Positions 27,678-35,127 of a stretch of 64,000 nucleotides of DNA are shown one piece after another. Numbering within the stretch: position 1 is the stretch's first letter; every line of letters begins with the position of its first letter. The position numbers were made by a program, and so were the translations under genes. This stretch comes from Terriglobus roseus (GTDB taxonomy: Bacteria; Acidobacteriota; Terriglobia; Terriglobales; Acidobacteriaceae): positions 3,596,001 to 3,660,000 of the forward strand of contig NZ_FNSD01000001.1 in NCBI RefSeq assembly GCF_900105625.1, written 5' to 3'. The notes beneath the pieces were generated by a model. That model was given only the letters and a program-made list of their open reading frames with translations. It searched no databases and was not told the DNA's origin.

Positions 27678-28613
27678 ATGAAGCTGATCAGTGTAGTAAG
27701 CCCTTGCTACAACGAAGAAGGCAACGTTGAAGCGTTGGTCGAACGCGTTCGATCCCTCTTTGCGCAGCTTCCGCAGTACCGCTACGAGCACATCCTGATC
27801 GACAACCACTCTACGGATCGCACCGTTGAGTTGCTTCGTGGTCTCGCCGCCACAGACCCGCATGTCAAGGTCATCTGTAACGCACGGAACTTCGGCCACA
27901 TTCGCTCACCGCAGCACGCGATTCTGTCGGCCACCGGCGATGCCGTAGTGGTCCTCCTGTCCGATTTGCAGGATCCGCCGGAACTCCTCTTCGAATTCCT
28001 GCGCGAGTGGGAGGCGGGCTATCCCATCGTGGTCGGTGTGAAGCGCACCAGCGATGAGAACGCCATGGTCTATTCGGTGCGGTCGATCTATTACAAGCTG
28101 ATCGCGAAGCTGACCGACGTCAAGGTGATTGAGCACTACACGGGCTTTGGTCTGTATGACAAGAAGGTCATTGAAATCCTTCGCAACGACTTCAAGGATC
28201 CGAACCCTTACCTTCGTGGGCAGATCGCGGAGATCGGCCTGCCGCATAAAGAGGTTTACTACAACCAGAAGCGTCGAACCCGCGGCATTACGAAGAACAA
28301 CTTCTACACCCTGTATGACATGGCGATGCTGGGCATCACCAACATGTCGAAGGTGCCTCTGCGGCTGGTAATGTTGGGTGGTTTTCTATGCGCCGCATTC
28401 AGCCTTGTGCTTGCGTTTGGGTACCTTATCGCCAAGCTGATTTTCTGGCAGCACTTTCAGTTAGGCCTGGCACCCATCATGGTCGGTCTATTTTTTCTTG
28501 GATCGGTTCAGTTGATCTCCATCGGCATCATTGGGGAGTATGTTGGGTCCATCCACTCGATTGTGCAGAATCGTCCGCTGGTCACCGAACGGGAACGCAT
28601 CAACTTCGACTAA
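27678..28613 (+). CDS. Family 2 glycosyltransferase, GtrB/DPM1-like
   Basis: 311 aa. N-terminal GT-A catalytic domain with SPCYNEEGNVEALVERV and the SDLQDPPE metal/nucleotide region, followed by two predicted transmembrane helices at about 233-260 and 268-297. This is the layout of enzymes that charge undecaprenyl phosphate with a sugar for later periplasmic transfer. The downstream GtrA-like flippase and a membrane glycosyltransferase support that role. A TGCTAGACT extended -10-like site lies near 27630. Confidence 0.9.
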   Translation: MKLISVVSPCYNEEGNVEALVERVRSLFAQLPQYRYEHILIDNHSTDRTVELLRGLAATDPHVKVICNARNFGHIRSPQHAILSATGDAVVVLLSDLQDPPELLFEFLREWEAGYPIVVGVKRTSDENAMVYSVRSIYYKLIAKLTDVKVIEHYTGFGLYDKKVIEILRNDFKDPNPYLRGQIAEIGLPHKEVYYNQKRRTRGITKNNFYTLYDMAMLGITNMSKVPLRLVMLGGFLCAAFSLVLAFGYLIAKLIFWQHFQLGLAPIMVGLFFLGSVQLISIGIIGEYVGSIHSIVQNRPLVTERERINFD

Positions 28614-28670
28614 GTTGCGCCTGATCATCTTCCATCCAACCTTGAGTCCGGTAGAGGAGTGTTGTTCGCT

Positions 28671-29138
28671 TTGACCAGCCGCGTTCGCCAGCTTGTTCCT
28701 TCTGCCCAGGTGGTGCGGTATCTCCTGGTCGGTGTCGGGAACACCCTCTTCGGCTATGGCTGTTTCAGCCTGTTTACCTGGCTATTCGTTCGATCAGTTC
28801 CTGCGCACCCTGGCATCGCTGCGAGCGCGGCCAGCGTGGTTGCTGGCATTACCAACATCACCTTGTCGTTCCTGGGCTATAAGTTGTTTGTCTTCCGGTC
28901 GAAGGGGCGCTTTCTGCCGGAGTATCTGCGCAGCTTTGTGGTGTATCTCCCAACAATGGCATTTAGCGCGGTTGCGATTGCTCCGCTCACTGCGTTTCTT
29001 GGGCGCGTCCTCCCGTCGCAGCAGCAGCGGGCGCCCTATCTGGCGGGCGCCCTTCTGACTGCACTTACGGTCTGTACCAGCTTCCTGGGACACAAATACT
29101 TCTCGTTCCGGAAGCAGCCGGAAGCAACTGCGGAGTAA
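28671..29138 (+). CDS. GtrA-family membrane protein
   Basis: 155 aa. Start put at TTG 28671: an AGAGGAG site at 28653-28659 is well placed for it, while GTG 28659 overlaps that site. Four transmembrane helices are expected (VVRYLLVGVGNTLFGYGCF onward, and the C-terminal ALLTALTVCTSFLGHKYF). GtrA proteins flip or carry undecaprenyl-linked sugars. It follows the GT2 gene by 57 bp, as expected for a GtrA/GtrB pair, and its stop lies one base from the stop of the next, convergent gene. Confidence 0.85.
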   Translation: MTSRVRQLVPSAQVVRYLLVGVGNTLFGYGCFSLFTWLFVRSVPAHPGIAASAASVVAGITNITLSFLGYKLFVFRSKGRFLPEYLRSFVVYLPTMAFSAVAIAPLTAFLGRVLPSQQQRAPYLAGALLTALTVCTSFLGHKYFSFRKQPEATAE

Positions 29139-29139
29139 C

Positions 29140-30759
29140 TCAGTTCGCCGCTTGTAAGTTGGGCAGGGTCGTACCTTTACGCAGATACAGTCGATACGCC
29201 TCGCCATGCTCAGCCGGAAACGTGCGGGTGAGCGCGAGATCGTACTCGGTGTTTAAGTAAGTGGCGAACGCCGGCCACTGCTGTAGCTTGTCGAAGCTGG
29301 GGGGATTGTGGTCGTACCACTGGTTGGTGACCACAATGACGGACGGCGGGTTGGCCGCAAGTTCTTGCTGGAACTTCTCGCGATACTGATCGACCACTGG
29401 CGACGGGATCGTTACGAAATACAGCAGATCGCCCATGCTGCCGCTGCTGGGCAGTATCTTCAACCGGTACAGGGCGCTATAGCATCCGTACACCAGGTCG
29501 ACGCATTGCACCCGATGCTGCAGCCGCTCGGGTCCAAGCCGGTTCAGGTCAGCGACCAGCGATGGCGTGAACAGGTTCGGCGCCGGTATGCGATGGATGC
29601 GCACAAGATAGTAAGGCACGCCCACAAGAGTGCCAAGCGCGATCGCCCCTGCGCCCAGGGTCCGCAGCCAACGCTCCGGTCGACGCATGGCAAGCAGCAG
29701 TTCGATGCCGAGCCACAGCGGCAGGAACATGGTCATGGGGTACCGGTGGTGGGGGTAACCCTTGTGTTGAATGAAGTAGGAAAACGCGCCTGACAGTACC
29801 GCAAGCAGCAACGCCGGCCGCTCCCAGTTACGCCATGACCTGTTCTGAAATGCGGCAACGAGACCCAGCGGAACCAGCAATTTCAGAATGAATGGCAGGA
29901 TGCCGTAGGTCACCTGCTTCAGGCTGTTCTGTGACATCTGCGCATAGAACGGCGTGATGGTGCGGCTGATGTATATCAGCCCTCCCAGTGAACCGTGGTG
30001 GACCAGATAACCCAGCACAAGTGCAGCGGAAGACATCGCCCCAGCAACGGCACATGCGAGATAGGGCATCGCCGGGATGTCCCGCTTGCGCAGCGTTAGC
30101 CACATCATTGCGACCAGCGCCAGGCCGAGCGGCGCAAACGTGGGCTTCATGGCACAGGCCATACCCATAAGGAAGCCGGGCGGCACCAGCATCCAGGGCT
30201 TTTTACGGCGCAACGCTTCAAACAGAAAGGCGTAGGAGACCATCAGGATCATGGCCATGGCCTCGTCGCGCTCAGATGAGGCTGCAGGGCCATCATCAGC
30301 ATGGGTCAAAGCGAACAATACGCCGGCAAACAGACCTGCAAGCCAGTCGTACGGCGCAGCGATGACGATACCGGCAAGAATCGCCAGCAGAATCATGCTG
30401 AAGTCGTACGTCCGCCATGCCAGGTCGCTGCCGCCGAAGAGGTGCATCGCCGTGCCTTCTACAAGGTAGGTGCCTGGCAGATTCATGTCGGTGATGTCTT
30501 TGTATGGCTGGTATCCGTGGCTCACCAGGAAGTCCGTGTAGTGGAAGACCTGCGCGTCAGAGATCAGCGGCCACCGGTAGGTGAACGCGATCACGAGAAC
30601 AAAGCCCAACGCGAGTACCGCCGCGATGAGCGGACGGAACCATCTTGGATAGAACTGCATACGAAGAGCTACCTCTCGCCAATCGATGCCGCGAAGAACC
30701 GCGAGCTTCGCCTGATCATACATACGGCGATACTGCCGAACGATTGGCCGCAGCCGCAT
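29140..30759 (-). CDS. Polytopic membrane glycosyltransferase-like protein
   Basis: 539 aa with about 10-12 transmembrane helices and a soluble C-terminal tail. The early extracytoplasmic segment WPLISDAQVFHYTDF contains an Asp, and the following loop DMNLPGTYLVEG fits GT-C type transferases that use polyprenyl-linked sugars, though I cannot identify a subfamily. The start at 30759 is uncertain: ATG 30660 has a GAGAGG upstream and would begin just before the first helix. It is convergent with the GtrA gene, one base between stops. Confidence 0.75.
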   Translation of the reverse strand: MRLRPIVRQYRRMYDQAKLAVLRGIDWREVALRMQFYPRWFRPLIAAVLALGFVLVIAFTYRWPLISDAQVFHYTDFLVSHGYQPYKDITDMNLPGTYLVEGTAMHLFGGSDLAWRTYDFSMILLAILAGIVIAAPYDWLAGLFAGVLFALTHADDGPAASSERDEAMAMILMVSYAFLFEALRRKKPWMLVPPGFLMGMACAMKPTFAPLGLALVAMMWLTLRKRDIPAMPYLACAVAGAMSSAALVLGYLVHHGSLGGLIYISRTITPFYAQMSQNSLKQVTYGILPFILKLLVPLGLVAAFQNRSWRNWERPALLLAVLSGAFSYFIQHKGYPHHRYPMTMFLPLWLGIELLLAMRRPERWLRTLGAGAIALGTLVGVPYYLVRIHRIPAPNLFTPSLVADLNRLGPERLQHRVQCVDLVYGCYSALYRLKILPSSGSMGDLLYFVTIPSPVVDQYREKFQQELAANPPSVIVVTNQWYDHNPPSFDKLQQWPAFATYLNTEYDLALTRTFPAEHGEAYRLYLRKGTTLPNLQAAN

Positions 30760-30814
30760 CGCTGGCGTTCTTGTCGGACGGACTCCGGAGTCACAGGTTG
30801 GGAACGACGATCCA

Positions 30815-32050
30815 CTACTGCGCCCGCACGGGAACTCCCTTGGCTGCGGGAGACGGCTCTGTGCTCAGGGCAGATTCCACGCGGTTTCGGCCGCTGTTCT
30901 TCGCCTTGTACAGCAACGCGTCGGCCTGCGCGATGTTGTCCGCGAGCGATCCGCGTGTGATGCAGAGCATGCCGGTGCTGATGGTTGCGGCGATTGTTTG
31001 AACACCAACCGTGACGCGCGTTTCCGCAAAGGCGACGCGCAGTTTTTCCGCTGCCTGCATGCCTCCTGCCAGGTCCGTCGCGGGCAGCAGCAGAGCGAAT
31101 TCTTCGCCGCCCAACCGTCCGAGGATGTCGCCGCTGCGCATCGATCTCCTTGCCACGGCGGCGAAGTTCTGCAGCACCAGGTCGCCCGCGGGGTGGCCAT
31201 AGGTGTCATTGATGGTCTTGAAGCGGTCCAGGTCGATCATCAGCAGGCAACACGTCATCTGGGTACGACCGGCGTTTGCCAGTTCCCGTTCCGAGCTGGC
31301 CAGAAAGGCGCGGCGATTCAGGATGCCCGTCAGGAAATCGGTCGTCGACGCGGCCATGAGTAACGAGATTGCCTGCGTCAACCGCTTGAACAGCGGCCGA
31401 TAGATCAGCAGGGCCTCAAGCACCAGCACGATCAGCATGGTGCCGGTGAGCGTGTTCATCATGTGCTTCAACCGGCGGATATCGTGTTCCGAGGCCGCCT
31501 GGTATTCGGCGACGGCTGCGTCGAGACCGTTGAGCAGCGGTGCGGTAGCTGCAACGACCATGGCCTGCAGATGTTCGTCCGAGAGCGTTGGCGAAGATTC
31601 GTCGGCGAAGGCCCGTGAGTCGGAGACGAAGTCCGTGACCTGTTGTTCCAGATGGACCTCCGGCCCAAAGTAAAGCTCGTGCAGACGGCCCGAGTTGGAC
31701 GGCGGCAGACCTGCGGTGGTGTCGCCGTAGATCAACTGGTGCTGCGCCAGCTCCATCCGGCCGGCGAGAGTCCTGATCTCGGTGGCCGCCGCCCGATGCT
31801 CTGCCGTACCGTCGGCGGACTGCTCCGCGATCCGCGTAATGCGTTGGGACAGCATGCGCTGCCGACCTGCCGTGTTTACCAGCAGGGCCGTGCTGGCCTG
31901 CCTGGCGATGATCCGATTCGTCAGCACGTGCGAGGTAAGCGAGATCGATGCGATCACCAGCAGCGCGACCAGGTAGGTCACGGTAGCGGCTTTCGGAGCG
32001 ACAGGCGAATTGTCCTGCGTAGGGATTTCGCTTAGGGAAGCCGTGGTCAA
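30815..32050 (-). CDS. PilJ-type sensor diguanylate cyclase (GGDEF)
   Basis: 411 aa. Residues 25-45 are a transmembrane helix. A PilJ/type-IV-pili methyl-accepting sensor domain follows, with NTAGRQRMLSQRITR near 60-74, then a second helix near 205-225. The C-terminal GGDEF domain has RLGGEEF and an RSGD inhibitory site five residues before it, so it should be an active diguanylate cyclase subject to product inhibition. The sensor ligand is unknown. It is divergent from the rimP operon. Confidence 0.92.
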   Translation of the reverse strand: MTTASLSEIPTQDNSPVAPKAATVTYLVALLVIASISLTSHVLTNRIIARQASTALLVNTAGRQRMLSQRITRIAEQSADGTAEHRAAATEIRTLAGRMELAQHQLIYGDTTAGLPPSNSGRLHELYFGPEVHLEQQVTDFVSDSRAFADESSPTLSDEHLQAMVVAATAPLLNGLDAAVAEYQAASEHDIRRLKHMMNTLTGTMLIVLVLEALLIYRPLFKRLTQAISLLMAASTTDFLTGILNRRAFLASSERELANAGRTQMTCCLLMIDLDRFKTINDTYGHPAGDLVLQNFAAVARRSMRSGDILGRLGGEEFALLLPATDLAGGMQAAEKLRVAFAETRVTVGVQTIAATISTGMLCITRGSLADNIAQADALLYKAKNSGRNRVESALSTEPSPAAKGVPVRAQ

Positions 32051-32193
32051 TCAGTGTTTCCTGGGATGAAGTCTTCAAAGGATGGCATGCCCCAACGCAC
32101 GGCACCATGGGGCTTCCGGGTCATTTGACCATGCCGAAAATATTGTGGAGGACACTGCGGTCGACTGAAAAGTGCAGACTCAGATCGCCCGGA

Positions 32194-32222
32194 TTGAACA
32201 AAGGGCGAAGACCGGGTAAAAT
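32194..32222 (+). promoter_or_regulatory. Putative sigma70-type promoter of the rimP-nusA-infB operon
   Basis: TTGAAC (32194-32199), a 17-nt spacer, and TAAAAT (32217-32222). It lies 134 bp upstream of the rimP start, leaving a leader of about 128 nt that holds the hairpin at 32274-32293. These are the best hexamer matches in the 306-bp gap at 32051-32356. Confidence 0.6.
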
Positions 32223-32273
32223 CAAGTGGTTGGCAAGTTATTCCGCCAGGCGACTCAGCGCTGGCGAAACAAC

Positions 32274-32301
32274 TGGTGGGCGAGAGCCCGCCATTTTCTT
32301 T
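32274..32301 (+). promoter_or_regulatory. rimP leader hairpin, terminator-like (possible attenuator)
   Basis: TGGTGGGC/GCCCGCCA stem (32274-32281 with 32286-32293, one G-T wobble) with a GAGA tetraloop and then TTTTCTTT. It lies inside the 5' leader, 55 bp before the rimP ATG, so it looks like a read-through terminator or leader structure. GNRA-loop stems followed by U-runs are known upstream of rimP in other bacteria; a link to the rimP-leader family is an inference. Confidence 0.55.
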
Positions 32302-32356
32302 GGCCGGGACATCCGCCGGCCGGCACTTTACCCAGTAACTGCGAGGAGGTTCCCGC

Positions 32357-32962
32357 ATGGCAATTTCGATGGATGCAATTCGTTCCGCGGCGGACCGCGT
32401 CGCTGCGAGCCACGGCCTGGAGGTTGTGGACGTGGAGTTTCTGGGAGCCGGTAAGGCGCGCTCGCTGCGGGTCTACGTGGAAAAGGACGCCGCAGGCCGT
32501 GAGGCACTGAAGGCGAAGGCTGCCGCTGCTGCCGCCGATCCGGAGGCAGAGGCGCTTGGGCTGCCCAGCGGCGTCCCGGTGGAGGCGCTTTCCGGTGTCA
32601 CGCATGAGGACTGTGCGAGCTTCGCCATGGACTTTGGCACTGTGCTGGACGTGGAAGACCTGATCCCGGGATCCACGGAATATACGCTGGAAGTCTCGTC
32701 CCCTGGCATCGAACGGAAGCTCTACCGTGCGGCGGACTACGAGCGTTTCAGCGGATTTGTGGTCACCGCCAAGCTCTTCACCGCCATCAACAGCATGAAG
32801 ACGCTGACCGGCCGGATGACCTTTGCCGATGACGTGGTCACGCTGGATCTGGCTGCTGTGAAACAGAAGGGCAAGAAGAAACAGGGCGCCACACCGCCGC
32901 CGGAGAAGGTCAGTATTCCGCTGCGGGATATTGAGAAGGCGAATTTAGTCGCAGAGATTTAG
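32357..32962 (+). CDS. rimP: Ribosome maturation factor RimP
   Basis: 201 aa. Needed for 30S subunit maturation. The conserved VVDVEFLGAGKARSLRVYVEK and the VSSPGIERKL motif are present, with the SH3-like C-terminal domain after that. An Ala-rich insert of about 25 residues sits between them, making it longer than E. coli RimP. A GAGGAGG ribosome-binding site precedes ATG 32357. First gene of rimP-nusA-infB. Confidence 0.93.
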   Translation: MAISMDAIRSAADRVAASHGLEVVDVEFLGAGKARSLRVYVEKDAAGREALKAKAAAAAADPEAEALGLPSGVPVEALSGVTHEDCASFAMDFGTVLDVEDLIPGSTEYTLEVSSPGIERKLYRAADYERFSGFVVTAKLFTAINSMKTLTGRMTFADDVVTLDLAAVKQKGKKKQGATPPPEKVSIPLRDIEKANLVAEI

Positions 32963-33030
32963 AGCAATACGGATGCAGGAATGTTGGAATCACTCATCCT
33001 GCCCTTACGATTCTTCGCTCGACTGGAATT

Positions 33031-33093
33031 TGTTCTACGCATCCGCATTTCTGTTCTATGCATCAACGTTTTCGTTCCGCGTATCAGTCTTCG
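33031..33093. repeat. Degenerate 21-bp tandem repeat in the rimP-nusA gap
   Basis: Three consecutive 21-bp units share the outline TGTTCTAYGCATC. Units 1 and 2 match at 16 of 21 positions, and unit 3 is more diverged. They lie in the 238-bp gap before nusA, which otherwise shows no promoter I would defend. Confidence 0.45.
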
Positions 33094-33200
33094 CAGAAGG
33101 CGCGACGGCATCCGCATCGTGGCAAAAGGCACGGCAGGCAACAAGCTCTACGCACGACGAATACCCACAACTGAATAGAAGAATTCGAGGTAATGAAACA

Positions 33201-34955
33201 ATGGCAAGCGCACTTTATCAGGCAATTGAGACGATGAGCCGCGACAAGGGAATTGATCCTGAGATCGTGGTGGGCGCCGTGGAAGACGCCATCGCACTGG
33301 CAACTCGCAAGTTCTACAAGACGCAGGAAAACATGCGCGGCGAGTTCGATAAGGAGAGCGGTGAGATCCGCGCCTATGTGTACAAGACCGTCGTCGAAGA
33401 CGATGCAGAGATTGAAGATCCTGAGAACGTTCTGACGCTGACCGAGGCCCGTGAGCTTGCTCCGGAGGTCGAAGTGGGCGCGGAACTGCGCTTCTACAAG
33501 GACACGTCGCCGCTGGGCCGCATTGCCGCGCAGATGGCGAAGCAGGTCATCTTCCAGAAAGTGCGCGAGGCTGAGCGCGACACTGTGTTCAACGAATACA
33601 ACCACCGCGTGGGCGAGATCATTAACGCCACGGTGAAGCGCATTGAGCCGATGGACGTGATCTTCGACCTGGGCAAGGCCGAAGCGCGTATGCCGAAGCG
33701 CGAGCAAAGCCGCCTGGAGCAGTTCAGCGTCGGCGAGCGCATCCGCGTGGCACTGCTGCGTGTCGACCGCGCAGCCAAGGGCCCGCAGGTCATCGTGAGC
33801 CGTGCCGCCCCGTCGCTGGTGCAGACACTGTTTCAGAGCGAAGTGCCGGAGATCTACGACGGCACCGTCATGATCCGCGCGATTGCGCGTGAGGCTGGCG
33901 AGCGTACGAAGATCGCTGTTGTGTCGCGCGACAAGGACGTGGATCCGGTCGGCGCGTGCGTCGGCATGAAGGGGATGCGCGTGCAGTCGATCATTCGCGA
34001 ACTGCGTGGCGAGAAGATCGATATCATCGAGTTCTCGGAAGAGATCACGACGTTTGCGGAGAAGGCTCTGCAGCCAGCGAAGGTTTCGCGCGTTTCGATC
34101 ACGGACCTTGGCGAGAAGCAGCTGGAAGTCATCGTCGATGACACACAGCTTTCACTTGCCATTGGTAAAAAGGGTCAGAATGTCCGCCTTGCAGCCAAGC
34201 TTCTGGGCTGGAAGATCGACATCAAGAGTGAGGAAGAGAAGCGCCAGGAAGTGGAGCAGGCCATGTCCGCTCTGGGCGGCGGACCTTCCACCGCGATTGA
34301 AGCGGTCACCGAGCTGGGTGAGCACGTTCTCGAGAAGCTGATCGCGGCGGGTATCACCACGGTCGAGCATCTTTCCGACATGACGGCTGAGGAACTGGGC
34401 GAAGTCCCGGGCATCGGCGAGAAGTCGGTTGAGAAGATCGCCGTGGCGGTTCGTCACTACTTCGGTCAGTACGAAGAGGGTGAAGAGCGCCCGGCTGGTG
34501 CAGTCAGCGAAACCGCTGCGGCGTTGGGCGACAACGGCGCATCTGAATCTTCTGTGTCACACGACGCGCCAACCGAAGAGGATGGCAAGCCGTATGATCC
34601 GGCGACGGACAGCGAGGGCTCGGAAGAGGGCGAAGTGCTTCTTCTGGCAGCCGATGCGAACGAGCCGGGCGGCGTCGAGGGCGACCTGACGGAGGAAAGT
34701 TCCATGAGCAAGACACCGGAAGCGATTATTGCGGAGCGCGGCATCGACGGCATTGAGCCGGTCGAGGTCGAGGAGAGTGCCGACGAGTTGCTGGAGCGCG
34801 AAGAGGCCGAAGGCCAGATCGACGGCTTCGGCAGCGATGCGGACGTCCGCGAAGCGCAGATTGAAATGGATAACCAGACGATGGAAGACCTGGCCGATCA
34901 GGCTGGTGAAATCTCGAACGAGACCATCGATCCGGACGAGAACACCCGTGGTTAG
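33201..34955 (+). CDS. nusA: Transcription termination/antitermination factor NusA
   Basis: 584 aa from ATG 33201 (MASALYQAIETMSRDKGID). A frame open from 32973 has no family character upstream. Order: an N-terminal RNA-polymerase-binding domain (1-130), S1 domain (GEIINATVKRIEPMDVIFDLG), two KH domains (CVGMKGMRVQSIIRELRGEKIDI, then LAIGKKGQNVRLAAKL), then a helix-hairpin-helix region (VPGIGEKSVEKIA). A strongly acidic tail of about 155 residues ends the protein. The tail is longer than in E. coli NusA and may be disordered. Confidence 0.96.
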   Translation: MASALYQAIETMSRDKGIDPEIVVGAVEDAIALATRKFYKTQENMRGEFDKESGEIRAYVYKTVVEDDAEIEDPENVLTLTEARELAPEVEVGAELRFYKDTSPLGRIAAQMAKQVIFQKVREAERDTVFNEYNHRVGEIINATVKRIEPMDVIFDLGKAEARMPKREQSRLEQFSVGERIRVALLRVDRAAKGPQVIVSRAAPSLVQTLFQSEVPEIYDGTVMIRAIAREAGERTKIAVVSRDKDVDPVGACVGMKGMRVQSIIRELRGEKIDIIEFSEEITTFAEKALQPAKVSRVSITDLGEKQLEVIVDDTQLSLAIGKKGQNVRLAAKLLGWKIDIKSEEEKRQEVEQAMSALGGGPSTAIEAVTELGEHVLEKLIAAGITTVEHLSDMTAEELGEVPGIGEKSVEKIAVAVRHYFGQYEEGEERPAGAVSETAAALGDNGASESSVSHDAPTEEDGKPYDPATDSEGSEEGEVLLLAADANEPGGVEGDLTEESSMSKTPEAIIAERGIDGIEPVEVEESADELLEREEAEGQIDGFGSDADVREAQIEMDNQTMEDLADQAGEISNETIDPDENTRG

Positions 34956-34964
34956 CGGAGCAAA

Positions 34965-34990
34965 GGGCGGCGTGCAACTTTGCGCCGCCC
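34965..34990 (+). other. GC-rich hairpin between nusA and infB
   Basis: GGGCGGCG/CGCCGCCC stem with a 10-nt loop, 9 bp after the nusA stop. No T-run follows, so it could stabilise the nusA mRNA end or cause partial termination rather than end the operon. Confidence 0.5.
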
Positions 34991-35127
34991 ACCCGCGTAC
35001 CACGGCAAGCTGCTTTCCCGGCGCGAATTCTGTGTTGGTGAGCGATAATGGATGTACAGGGATTGATTCCTTCTGGAGTGGAGCTGCCATGAACAGCTAG
35101 CAGAGGGTTACGGAGTAATGAGGGCGG

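Noticed and set aside
32973-33200. N-terminal extension of nusA in the same frame
   Set aside because: These codons contain the 21-bp repeat and no NusA-like residues; MASALYQAIE at 33201 is the conserved start.
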